A stretch of 64,000 bases of DNA, taken from the NCBI GenBank assembly GCA_003142255.1, contig PLLO01000006.1, positions 62,001 through 126,000 of the forward strand. Direction: 5' to 3'. Below the pieces are notes generated by a model. It was not told the origin of the DNA, searched no databases, and was given only the letters and a program-made list of their open reading frames with translations. Made by a program: the position numbers and the translations under genes. Shown here piece after piece: positions 43,842 to 52,652 of the stretch. Position 1 is the first letter of the stretch. Every line of letters starts with the position of its first letter. This DNA is from Bacteroidales bacterium (GTDB taxonomy: Bacteria > Bacteroidota > Bacteroidia > Bacteroidales > VadinHA17).

Positions 43842-44564
43842 ATGACAGACTGGCTTTCGCGAACAGAAATGATCCTTGGGACAGAAGGTCTGAACAGGCT
43901 TAAATCAGCCAGGGTTCTTGTTGTCGGACTTGGCGGCGTGGGTGCCTATGCTGCAGAGCTGATATGCAGGGCAGGAGTGGGTTCAATGACCATTGTCGAT
44001 GGCGACAAAATCAATTCATCGAACCGCAACAGGCAGCTTCTGGCCCTTACAAGCACACAGGGCAAGGCAAAGGCTGAATTAATGGGAGCCAGGCTTCTCG
44101 ATATAAATCCCGAACTTCATCTTACCGTTGTCAATGAGTACATTAAAGACGACAGGATGATTGAAATTCTGGATGCCGGATTTGATTATGTGGTTGACGC
44201 CATAGATACTTTGTCGCCAAAGATATTCCTGATCTTTCACTCTCTTCAGAAAAAATACAAGCTGGTAAGCTCAATGGGCGCCGGCGGAAAGTTTGATCCT
44301 CTTAAAATCGCTGTTTCAGATATCTCCGGAACAACGGATTGCAACCTGGCGCGGATATTGCGCAAAAGACTCCACAGGCTTGGAATTCGTGAAGGTTTTA
44401 CAGCAGTTTATTCTCCAGAAACAATTGATAAGTCCAAAGTTCTTCCTTCTCCTGGCGAGCAGAACAAAGCATCAGTCGTTGGTACTGTTTCCTATATGCC
44501 TGCCGCTTTCGGAATTGCCTGTGCCTCGGTCGTTATACGCGATCTGGCAGGGATTCAGAGATAG
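43842..44564 (+). CDS. tcdA: tRNA threonylcarbamoyladenosine dehydratase
   Basis: A 240-residue ThiF/MoeB/HesA-family ATP-dependent enzyme that cyclises t6A37 to ct6A in tRNA. N-terminal SRTEMILGTEGLNRLKSARVLVVGLGGVGAYAAELICRAG holds the nucleotide-binding loop; DGDKINSSNRNRQLLAL and VVDAIDTLSPK are typical of TcdA (YgdL/CsdL). The E1-like fold is shared with ThiF and MoeB, but length and motifs favour TcdA. The window also holds tsaE, from the t6A pathway. Confidence 0.9.
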   Translation: MTDWLSRTEMILGTEGLNRLKSARVLVVGLGGVGAYAAELICRAGVGSMTIVDGDKINSSNRNRQLLALTSTQGKAKAELMGARLLDINPELHLTVVNEYIKDDRMIEILDAGFDYVVDAIDTLSPKIFLIFHSLQKKYKLVSSMGAGGKFDPLKIAVSDISGTTDCNLARILRKRLHRLGIREGFTAVYSPETIDKSKVLPSPGEQNKASVVGTVSYMPAAFGIACASVVIRDLAGIQR

Positions 44565-44613
44565 AACGTGAAAGCAGACCCTTTTCGCAATTACCGGATA
44601 CTTCAAAGGTGTT

Positions 44614-45942
44614 TTATTTAATGTCATGCATACCTTTCATCCCCTGCATGCTACCCTGATCATGATTCCCGGTATCAATTCCAACGGAAGTGTTCATCAT
44701 GCTTGGCTTTCCCTCAAGTTGTGCTGCTGCATCCACACTGAAAGTACCGCTTGTTACAATCTCTTCACCCTCTTTCAGGCCATCAGTAACGACATAACTT
44801 TCGCCAAGCATAGGTCCAAGCCCAATTTCGCGCATTTTAAATACTGGTTCATCTGAACCCGGCTGCTTTACATAAACAATGGAGCGCTTGCCAGTCCACA
44901 AAACTGCTGAACGCGGAATAACTATATTGTTGCGATATTCATCAAGAGTTGAGGAGACAATTCCTGTAGCAAACATTTCAGGTTTAAGCCTGGCTGATTG
45001 ATTCCCTGTTTCAACCCGTACTTTTGCCACCCTCGTAACAGGGTCAATTACAGGGTCTATAAATACTATATTGCCGGAATATTCTGTACCAGGTAATGCC
45101 TGAAGGGTGAAAGAAATTTTTTCACCTTTGCGAAGGAACTGGAGATCACTTTCATAGGCGTCGAACATGACCCATACATTCGAAAGGTCTGCAATTTTAA
45201 ATAATTCTGTCCCTTGTGAGACATAATCGCCTGTGTTTACAAGGCGAGCTGTTACAATTCCACTGGTACTTGATACGACATCAACAGCTGTCTGAGCAAT
45301 TCCCGAACTTTCAATTGTTTCAATCTGATTATCAGTTAGTTTCCATTGACGCAGTTTCTCTTTTGCTGCTTCATAGATTGCAGGCTGTGATTGTTTGGTT
45401 TTAGCTGCTTCCAGTAACTCCTCCTGCGATGTAATCAGTTCGGGAGAATAAATTTGTGCAAGTGCCTGACCTTTAATAACAGATTCACCGGTAAAGTTTA
45501 CTGCCAGGCGTTCTATTCGTCCAGGGACATGCGCTACCTGACTTTGCAATAATCTCTCATCAGCCTGAACTTTGCCGTATAAACGTACCTCTTTTACAGG
45601 TATCTGTTTCGAAACGAATGAAGTCAGGACATTGGCCAGTTGAGCAGCCTCTTTGGTCAGATGAACTGCACTGGGATCGATGGAGGAATTGCCGGTTTGA
45701 ACAAGAGGAATCAAATCCATTCCGCAGATCGGACATTTACCAGGCTCCGGCATTCGTATCTGAGGGTGCATTGCACATGTCCAGATAGTACTTTTAACCA
45801 CTTCTGTAAGTTGATCAGGCTTCTTTTCTTTTTTTCGTGAAGAATGAAAGAAAAGCCATCCGATAAAGATACCGAGCAGCAGTAAAAGACTATAATTCAT
45901 GTATTTATCCGAGAATATTTTATATAGTTTTAGCTTTTTCAT
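44614..45942 (-). CDS. cusB: CusB-like RND efflux adaptor with heavy-metal-binding domain
   Basis: A 442-residue membrane-fusion protein. One N-terminal membrane segment (NYSLLLLLGIFIGWLFFHS) is followed by a short metal-binding domain (WTCAMHPQIRMPEPGKCPICGMDLIPL) with Cys, His and Met ligands, then barrel-sandwich and beta-barrel domains (GQALAQIYSPELITSQEELLEA, LFKIADLSNVWVMFDAYESD). The C-terminus is His/Met-rich (NHDQGSMQGMKGMHDIK). These features match CusB/CzcB-type adaptors for Cu(I)/Ag(I) efflux. It is the last gene of the leftward metal operon, 12 bases after the channel gene. Confidence 0.9.
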   Translation of the reverse strand: MKKLKLYKIFSDKYMNYSLLLLLGIFIGWLFFHSSRKKEKKPDQLTEVVKSTIWTCAMHPQIRMPEPGKCPICGMDLIPLVQTGNSSIDPSAVHLTKEAAQLANVLTSFVSKQIPVKEVRLYGKVQADERLLQSQVAHVPGRIERLAVNFTGESVIKGQALAQIYSPELITSQEELLEAAKTKQSQPAIYEAAKEKLRQWKLTDNQIETIESSGIAQTAVDVVSSTSGIVTARLVNTGDYVSQGTELFKIADLSNVWVMFDAYESDLQFLRKGEKISFTLQALPGTEYSGNIVFIDPVIDPVTRVAKVRVETGNQSARLKPEMFATGIVSSTLDEYRNNIVIPRSAVLWTGKRSIVYVKQPGSDEPVFKMREIGLGPMLGESYVVTDGLKEGEEIVTSGTFSVDAAAQLEGKPSMMNTSVGIDTGNHDQGSMQGMKGMHDIK

Positions 45943-45954
45943 TGTACTTCAGAT

Positions 45955-47412
45955 TTATTGTATTTGAGAAAATGCCATCAATCGTTTAAGCCATGCAACA
46001 GCCGTATTGAAGTCAGCGACAGCTTCTACTTGCTTAAGTTCATAGTCGAGTGTCTGCTGACGGACGCGCAGGACATCAGTTAGTCCTGATGAAGATGTTG
46101 AGAAGCTTTTTAGTAAAATATCAAAAGATTTAGATGCAAGTTGATATTGATTTCCGTATAGTTTTACCCTGCGTTGTGCATCCTGATACAGCTGAATTGC
46201 CTGATAATATTCTGTCTGCAATGAGTTGGCAGTTGCCTGATAATTTTCAGAAGCGGCTATTTTCATGAGTTCAGCTTCGTTTTGCATTGCAGTATACTTT
46301 TTCCTGTAGATAGGCAAAGTAAAAACTACCATTGGCATTATCATATCCTTGCCATTCATAGACGGCATTCCCATGGGGAATTGAGTTTTGCTGATAATAG
46401 AATAATTTAAACCTACTCCCATCATCGGATATCCCATATGGCTAACCATTTTTTTTCTGGCTTCCAGTGATTGCTTCTCATAATCAAGCATAGTCAGCAT
46501 AGGATTATTTGCCAGTATACTGTCGGAAACAACTATTAGTGATAGTCCCAGTGAATCAGCGGCTAAAGCTTCACTTGTGAAAACCGGAGCAACGGGTGAC
46601 CTGTTTAGGTAACTGTTAAACCTGGCAGTTATGCTTTGTTCCTGATTTTTCAGTAGCGCAATATTGTTTTCAAGTTCGCCGGTTTCTATCTGAATTCTGT
46701 ACAAATCGACAAGTCCCGAACTGCCAGATGATGAACCCATTGAAGCGGTTTGCATTGATGCTGCAGGCTGATTTGATGATGATGAACCAGAGTTTCCCTG
46801 ACCGGCGCCCATGGTCTGCATTCCTGAGGAACCTGCGCTGCCAGCTTGATTGGAAGCGGAGGACATGCCTGTGTTGGAAGACGTTGTTCCGGCGTTACTT
46901 GATGGAGCTGACTTAAATCTTACCAGTGCAAGACGTTCGATTACTTTCAGGATTTCAATGTTCTTTTCAGAAATATTGATATCCTTCTGAACTTTATATA
47001 AATCGTACCAGGTGCGCTGCACGTCATAAGAAACCTGCAATTTGGTGTCCCGAAAAAGTTCAAACCTGGCGTTTGCCATAAGACTCATTTCGTCTTTGGC
47101 ATTCCTGAGAACTCCAAACCATGGAAACATTTGCATCAGTTTTATATCAGCAATCTGATTTCCACTAACCAGTTCCATTGGCTTTAGAAAGAACCCCATG
47201 CTTAATTCAGGATCTGACAAGCTGCCGACCTGTGGGATCTTCTGAAGAGCAGCCTGGTACTCACTGAATTTTTGCCGTACCGCCGGATTATTTTTCGCAG
47301 CAATTTCGAGATACTTAATAAGCGAATCAGGGTACTGCTGGCAGTGAATGACAAGCCAGCTGCTCAAAGCAACAAATGTGATCAGTAATTTTTTATATGC
47401 TGTTGTTTTCAT
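45955..47412 (-). CDS. TolC-family outer-membrane efflux channel with Ser/Gly/Met-rich insert
   Basis: A 485-residue outer-membrane factor with an N-terminal signal and two long helical repeats (NPAVRQKFSEYQAALQKI..., then NPMLTMLDYEKQSLEARKK...). Between them, residues 168 to about 233 are a low-complexity stretch of Ser, Gly, Asn, Ala and Gln that includes five Met (183, 198, 201, 220, 225); standard TolC/CusC proteins lack this. It should form the outer-membrane exit duct for the CusA/CusB pump. Its start lies inside the 3' end of cusA (20-base overlap). Confidence 0.87.
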   Translation of the reverse strand: MKTTAYKKLLITFVALSSWLVIHCQQYPDSLIKYLEIAAKNNPAVRQKFSEYQAALQKIPQVGSLSDPELSMGFFLKPMELVSGNQIADIKLMQMFPWFGVLRNAKDEMSLMANARFELFRDTKLQVSYDVQRTWYDLYKVQKDINISEKNIEILKVIERLALVRFKSAPSSNAGTTSSNTGMSSASNQAGSAGSSGMQTMGAGQGNSGSSSSNQPAASMQTASMGSSSGSSGLVDLYRIQIETGELENNIALLKNQEQSITARFNSYLNRSPVAPVFTSEALAADSLGLSLIVVSDSILANNPMLTMLDYEKQSLEARKKMVSHMGYPMMGVGLNYSIISKTQFPMGMPSMNGKDMIMPMVVFTLPIYRKKYTAMQNEAELMKIAASENYQATANSLQTEYYQAIQLYQDAQRRVKLYGNQYQLASKSFDILLKSFSTSSSGLTDVLRVRQQTLDYELKQVEAVADFNTAVAWLKRLMAFSQIQ

Positions 47413-50400
47413 CTGCCAATTGATTATTAATAGTTTGAACAGCTATTTTATTTTTATGAATTACGGCTCCCTCTCGCCACATTGACTGAAACAGGGGGAC
47501 AACAAAAACTGTCATCACCTGTATTACCATTCCACCGAACATTGGAATTGCCATCGGAACCATAATATCAGCACCTTTTCCAGTTGATGAAAGAACCGGC
47601 AGCAGGGCAATAACTGCGACAGCTGTTGTCATCATTGCAGGACGTACGCGCTTTTTCCCGGCCATGACAACTGCTTCACGTACATCATGAACTGTTCCCG
47701 GCTTCTTATCTTCGAAGACCTGGTGAATGTAGGTACCCATTATTACTCCATCGTTGGTCGCAATCCCGAACAGGGCAATAAATCCCACCCATACTGCCAC
47801 ACTAAGGTTAATTGTGTGCATCTGGAATATATCGCGAAGATTTAATCCGGCAACGGAAAAATTCATGAACCAATCCTGCCCGTATAACCATAGCATTAGG
47901 AATCCACCGGAGAAAGCAACAAAAACACCGGAGAAGTGAATAAATGAAGCAGTAATTGTGCGAAATTGAAAAAACAATAAAAGAAAAATCAATATCAGGC
48001 TTATTGGGATAACTATAGCCAGTCTTTTTGTAGCTCTTATCTGATTTTCGTAATTACCTGCAAATTTGTAAGTAACTCCGGGAGGCATCATTATTTCTCC
48101 CGAATCAATTTTACCCTTTAAAATCTTTGTGGCTTCTTCTATCACATCCACTTCTGCTTTTCCTTCAAGTTTATCGAAAATGACAAAGCCGACAAGAAAA
48201 GTGTTTTCGCTCCTGATCATTTGAGCACCCCGTGTATAATCAATATCAGCAATTTCACCCAGCGGAATCTGAACTCCATTCATAGCCGGAACAAGAATAC
48301 GTTTTAAATCCTCCGGATTATCGCGTAATTCACGGGCATATCTGACTCTCAACGGGAATCGTTCACGACCTTCAACAGAGGTTGAAAGTGTCATTCCTCC
48401 GACTGCCACCTGCAAAATTTCCTGCACATCATTCACTGTCATTCCGTAGCGGGCCATTGCTTCACGATTAAGCTTTATCTCAAGATAAGGTGCGCCAACG
48501 GCACGGTCATAGAAAACTGTTGAGGCTTTAACAGAAGGTACATCTTTTAAAGCTTTCTCAAACATCATCCCAGCTTCTTCAATAGTATTAAGATCCGGCC
48601 CATAAACTTTAAGACCCATCGGAGCGCGCATCCCTGTCGAAAGCATTACAAGCCGGGTTTCAATTGGCTGCAATTTGGGAGCAGAGGTCAGACCCGGAAT
48701 ATCGGTTACCTTAACGATCTCATTCCAGATATCCTGAGGCTTTTTGATCTGCGGTCGCCACTGACGGAAATATTCCCCTTTCCTGGCAGGGATCAGGCTA
48801 TCGGCAGGAATAACTCTGAATGATTCTTTTTCGGGGTTGTATAATGAATTGTCCTTTAAAATATAACTACCGTCCTTATTAACTTTAAACTGCATTCTGT
48901 AGCCGTTTTCATCGAGTATATATTCAGGCCTGTAGTTAATAGTGTTCTCAAACATCTGGATTGGTGCCGGATCAAGAGCTGAATTTACTCTGCCCCATTT
49001 ACCGACTGCTACTTCAACTTCAGGTATTGTCGAAAGGCGTTTATCGAGAATCTCTATATATCCAAGATTTTTTTCAATGCTCGAATGAGGCATACTTGTC
49101 GGCATAAGCAGGAATGAACCCTCATTCAGCGATGGCATAAATTCCTTTCCGGTACCGGGGAATGTTTTGACTGCGCTCTGCCATGCCGAAGTCTGCCGGA
49201 AACTTTTCCATCCTGCTTTTTCAGCTCCTGTTGCTATAAATCCAAAAATTTTATCAAATCCCTGCCAGACTAATAGTCCAAAAAACAGGGTAAAAGCAGG
49301 GATCATGAGAAATTTCCATTTATTGAGTAATACCCAGCGAAGTATCTTTTCGTAAAAATGTACCATCGACATCAGGGCAAGAAGAATTATCGATACAATT
49401 CCGACTACAAATAAAAAGTTGACAAGCTCGCTGTTATGCGCTCCGAGTGGCAGCCATTCGCCGGAAAGATACCATGTTGCGACCAGTACAGTTATACCTA
49501 TATTAATATAGTTTGGAAACTCTTTACGTTTTTCAGACCATCTGTAATCAAGCAGGTTATTTATCCCCACAGCAGTCAATGCGAGTACAGGCAATGAATG
49601 CCAGAAAATTGCAAAGAATATGCCGGCTAATATAAGTGCACCGTTCCATATCTTCCTGATTTTCTTTGTGTCGAAACAGATGTCAAAGAAAATATGTACC
49701 AGTGTCGGCAGTACTACTATACCAAGAATAAATGCCGAAAGCAGGGCAAAGGTCTTTGTCCAGGCCAGAGGGTGAAACATTTTTCCTTCCTGAGCCTGCA
49801 TTGCAAACACGGGAAGAAAACTTACAATTGTTGTAGCAACTGACGTCACAACTGCAGCTCTTACTTCTGTAGTAGCATTATAAATAACCTGCATTAATTT
49901 TTTGCCGCGTATCCCATTATTTTCAGGCATTTCGAGATGCCGGAGAATGTTCTCCACATCAACAATGCCTATATCAACCATAACTCCAATAGCAATAGCA
50001 ATCCCTGACAGAGCGACAATATTGGCATCTATGCCGAAAAACCGCATTAGGATAAATGTAAGTAAAACACCTAATGGCAATAATCCGGCAACAATGAGAG
50101 AAGCCCTGAGGTTCATTACCAGGACAATAATCACAATTATACTTATAAGAATTTCATGGGAAAGAGCAGATTGTAGTGTTCCGATTGTTTCTTTGATAAG
50201 TCCTGTTCTGTCGTAGAATGGTACTACAGTTACCTTTGAAACAGTTCCGTCAGGCAAAGTTTTTTGTGGTAATCCCGCTTCGATTTCCTTAATCTTGTCT
50301 TTTACATTATTAATTACTTCCATGGGGTTTGAGCCATATCGTGCGACAACCACTGCACCAACAGCTTCTGAACCTCCTTTATCCAGGCCACCACGCCTTG

Positions 50401-51265
50401 TTGCCGGACCAAAAGTGACCTGCGCCACATCTTTAATCCGCACAGGGACATTGTTACGGACAGCAACAACTGACAATTCAAGATCATTCAGACTCTTTAC
50501 ATAGCCCAGTCCACGAATGATATACTCAACATTATTAAGTTCAATGGTTTCTGCACCAATGTCAAGATTGCTTTTCTTAACAGCATTCATAACATCCATA
50601 ACAGACACATTGTAAGCCTTAAGAGCATTTGGATTAAGATCGACCTGGTACTCTTTTATAAATCCTCCTACTGATGCAACTTCTGAAACACCTTCAGCTG
50701 TGGAAAGGCTGTATTTGACATAAAAATCCTGAATCGTTTTGAGTTCTGAAAGATCCCATCCGCCATTTGGCTTTCCTGTTTTCGGATCGCGCCCCTCAAG
50801 GGTGTACCAAAAGATCTGACCAAGAGCTGTTGCATCAGGTCCAAGAGTAGGCTGGACTCCATCGGGCAACGTTCCTGAAGGCAAAGAATTAAGTTTTTCA
50901 AGGATCCTTGATCGGCTCCAGTAAAACTCCACATTATCCTTGAAGATGATATAGATAAATGACATTCCAAACATCGAGGTACTCCTTATTGCCTGAACTC
51001 CAGGAATGCCAAGTAATGCTGATGTTAACGGATAAGTAACCTGATCCTGAATATCTTTGGGCGACCGTCCCATCCATTCAGTCGCAACAATCTGTTGATT
51101 TTCACCAATATCAGGAATTGCATCAACAGGGACCGGATCTCTGGGAAGGATTGATGTTTTAAGATTAAACGGCATGGTAACCAGTCCCATAACAATGAAT
51201 GAAATGAGGAAGATGAAGGTTATCAGCCGGTTCTCAAGGAAATATTTTACAAGTCGGTTAAACAT
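47393..51265 (-). CDS. cusA: CusA/CzcA-family heavy-metal RND transporter, enlarged
   Basis: A 1290-residue inner-membrane pump, about 250 residues longer than E. coli CusA. Typical RND parts include RLITFIFLISFIVMG (first membrane helix), PDIGENQQIVATEWMGRSPKDIQDQVTYPL, and IAIAIGVMVDIGIVDVENILRHLE with the proton-relay acidic residues. STGMRAPMGLKVYGPD carries the CusA-type Met motif. The extra length lies in the middle: additional hydrophobic helices around residues 540-670 (GALILAGIFFAIFW, YINIGITVLVATWYL, LFVVGIVSIILLALM) and a hydrophilic insert before the Met motif. Substrates are probably Cu(I)/Ag(I). It overlaps the TolC-like gene. Confidence 0.9.
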   Translation of the reverse strand: MFNRLVKYFLENRLITFIFLISFIVMGLVTMPFNLKTSILPRDPVPVDAIPDIGENQQIVATEWMGRSPKDIQDQVTYPLTSALLGIPGVQAIRSTSMFGMSFIYIIFKDNVEFYWSRSRILEKLNSLPSGTLPDGVQPTLGPDATALGQIFWYTLEGRDPKTGKPNGGWDLSELKTIQDFYVKYSLSTAEGVSEVASVGGFIKEYQVDLNPNALKAYNVSVMDVMNAVKKSNLDIGAETIELNNVEYIIRGLGYVKSLNDLELSVVAVRNNVPVRIKDVAQVTFGPATRRGGLDKGGSEAVGAVVVARYGSNPMEVINNVKDKIKEIEAGLPQKTLPDGTVSKVTVVPFYDRTGLIKETIGTLQSALSHEILISIIVIIVLVMNLRASLIVAGLLPLGVLLTFILMRFFGIDANIVALSGIAIAIGVMVDIGIVDVENILRHLEMPENNGIRGKKLMQVIYNATTEVRAAVVTSVATTIVSFLPVFAMQAQEGKMFHPLAWTKTFALLSAFILGIVVLPTLVHIFFDICFDTKKIRKIWNGALILAGIFFAIFWHSLPVLALTAVGINNLLDYRWSEKRKEFPNYINIGITVLVATWYLSGEWLPLGAHNSELVNFLFVVGIVSIILLALMSMVHFYEKILRWVLLNKWKFLMIPAFTLFFGLLVWQGFDKIFGFIATGAEKAGWKSFRQTSAWQSAVKTFPGTGKEFMPSLNEGSFLLMPTSMPHSSIEKNLGYIEILDKRLSTIPEVEVAVGKWGRVNSALDPAPIQMFENTINYRPEYILDENGYRMQFKVNKDGSYILKDNSLYNPEKESFRVIPADSLIPARKGEYFRQWRPQIKKPQDIWNEIVKVTDIPGLTSAPKLQPIETRLVMLSTGMRAPMGLKVYGPDLNTIEEAGMMFEKALKDVPSVKASTVFYDRAVGAPYLEIKLNREAMARYGMTVNDVQEILQVAVGGMTLSTSVEGRERFPLRVRYARELRDNPEDLKRILVPAMNGVQIPLGEIADIDYTRGAQMIRSENTFLVGFVIFDKLEGKAEVDVIEEATKILKGKIDSGEIMMPPGVTYKFAGNYENQIRATKRLAIVIPISLILIFLLLFFQFRTITASFIHFSGVFVAFSGGFLMLWLYGQDWFMNFSVAGLNLRDIFQMHTINLSVAVWVGFIALFGIATNDGVIMGTYIHQVFEDKKPGTVHDVREAVVMAGKKRVRPAMMTTAVAVIALLPVLSSTGKGADIMVPMAIPMFGGMVIQVMTVFVVPLFQSMWREGAVIHKNKIAVQTINNQLADENNSI

Positions 51266-51384
51266 TTGATGGATGTTCTTTGATGAATGAAATTATAAAG
51301 AGGCCACCAGATTTGGATTTTGTTAATGTTCAGATCCGGTGGCCTTCCGGATTAAGGCAGAATTATAACCTGCCTCTCTGGACT

Positions 51385-51753
51385 TTATTTACTTCTTTCA
51401 TAATGGCAGCAACCGGGAAGCTTTGCATAAACATCATCAGGCGCTTTATACTTTTCTGTGTCATGACCGACAGCAGCAAGTTTTTTACTTAGATCGTCCC
51501 TGTTCGTTTTTGAAGGATCATAAGTCACAGTAAGCATTTGCGTTTTTTCATTCCAGGCAGCACTGGTGGCACCCTCAGCTTTAACAGTCTTTTCGATACG
51601 TGCTTTGCACATGCCGCATTTGCCCCAGACTTTAAATGATTCAGTCTTCGCCGAAGTCATCTTCACGTTACTCTGATCATTAGTCTGTGCAGAAGAAGAA
51701 ACACTGAGCCCTAAGGCAAATAATACCGTTAGAAAAAGATTTAAAGTTTTCAT
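51385..51753 (-). CDS. secreted HMA-domain metal-binding protein
   Basis: A 122-residue protein with a signal peptide (MKTLNLFLTVLFALGLSVSSSAQ) and one heavy-metal-associated domain. The metal site KCGMCKARIEK (CxxC) is followed by the ferredoxin-like fold segments TSAAWNEKTQMLTVTYDP and RDDLSKKLAAVGHD. A second cysteine cluster, LPGCCHYE, ends the protein. The start is the ATG at 51751-51753 because it gives a proper signal peptide. It probably acts as a periplasmic copper carrier for the efflux pump encoded 119 bases downstream. Confidence 0.87.
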   Translation of the reverse strand: MKTLNLFLTVLFALGLSVSSSAQTNDQSNVKMTSAKTESFKVWGKCGMCKARIEKTVKAEGATSAAWNEKTQMLTVTYDPSKTNRDDLSKKLAAVGHDTEKYKAPDDVYAKLPGCCHYERSK

Positions 51754-51873
51754 AATGAATGAATTATTAAAGTGAATAAATATCAAAACAGGTCAATCCT
51801 GAAAGTCCAGCTATTATCCATTTCGGATAATCTGTAACCATGATAAGAATTGAGAAAGTATAATAAAGTGAAT

Positions 51874-52287
51874 TTAAATGCGAAAAACGCAGATTTCAGA
51901 TTGTGTGAACCTGGATTTAAAATTGTCTCCGGGAGGGAAGACCCAGTTAATTAAATCAGGATTATATGAATTATCAGAAATAAGATTACCTGTGTGCAGG
52001 TGAATTGTACCTCTTTCCGAAGTCGGATACGTTAATTTGAAGTATTCGGGATAATAATTGCTGCTGATACTGAAATAAGAGACCCGATCTTCGCAGCATT
52101 TTTTATCAATAACAGGATGCCCCGGACAACTGGATTCAGATTCTTCCATTCCGCATGAAGCCAGCTTTCCTGTTATGGAAATCCTGGTACCAGCAAGGCT
52201 GCCACCACAATAATGACGATCTAAGGTTACTTGCATTCCAGAGGCAAGTAAAATAGTCGCAATTAATATGGTCAGGACCTTTCTCAT
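51874..52287 (-). CDS. HYC_CC_PP-family protein
   Basis: A protein of about 137 residues with a signal peptide (VLTILIATILLASGMQ) and the three landmarks that name this Bacteroidota family: DRHYCGG, KKCCED and VFPPGD. Further cysteines (ASCGMEESESSCPGH) and histidines suggest metal binding, and the position at the head of a copper-type efflux operon supports that; no function has been shown to my knowledge. The start is placed at the ATG at 52285-52287; ATG 52294-52296 is possible, while a TTG at 52305 falls in the likely promoter. Confidence 0.82.
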   Translation of the reverse strand: MRKVLTILIATILLASGMQVTLDRHYCGGSLAGTRISITGKLASCGMEESESSCPGHPVIDKKCCEDRVSYFSISSNYYPEYFKLTYPTSERGTIHLHTGNLISDNSYNPDLINWVFPPGDNFKSRFTQSEICVFRI

Positions 52288-52302
52288 CTTAAGCATGAAC
52301 AA

Positions 52303-52310
52303 CAAAGGAA
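52303..52310 (-). promoter_or_regulatory. weak -7 box candidate for the metal efflux operon
   Basis: The minus strand reads TTCCTTTG, one base off TAnnTTTG, 16-23 bases before the preferred start. No metal-regulator operator was recognised. The gap 52306-52443 otherwise holds AT-rich sequence without recognisable features. Confidence 0.3.
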
Positions 52311-52443
52311 CGAAAAAGTTGTATAGAATATCATATTTAAGTACTATTTAACATTTTAGCCCTAATTAACAAAGCCTGCTGCAAGGCAATAATATAAAAG
52401 TTCATCACGACGCAACTCATTTCATTTCTTTCATTTAACTTTA

Positions 52444-52634
52444 TATGACTATCGGGTATCAATAATAAAACAAATATTGTGCTTGAAAATCAATTATTTG
52501 CCCCAGCCCTAAAGGGAGTAATTGATTTTGACTGCGTCGAGCTCGCACTACATGCTCGGTTCTTCGCACCCTTTAGGGTAAGGGGCAAACGAAGAAAATC
52601 AACAAAAGTATGTTATTGATTACCGATACTCATA
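52444..52634. mobile_element. MITE-like element, copy 2 (191 bp, inverted, 32-base insert)
   Basis: Read on the minus strand it begins TATGAGTATCGGTAATCA and follows copy 1 (27359-27517) almost base for base, with both nested stems. It differs mainly by 32 extra bases at 52530-52561 in the hairpin loop, including the palindrome CGAGCTCG (52538-52545). No matching 8-bp direct repeat flanks this copy. It ends 18 bases before the start codon of the next gene and could supply or disturb its leader. Confidence 0.8.
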
Positions 52635-52652
52635 AAATTAAATATTACAACT

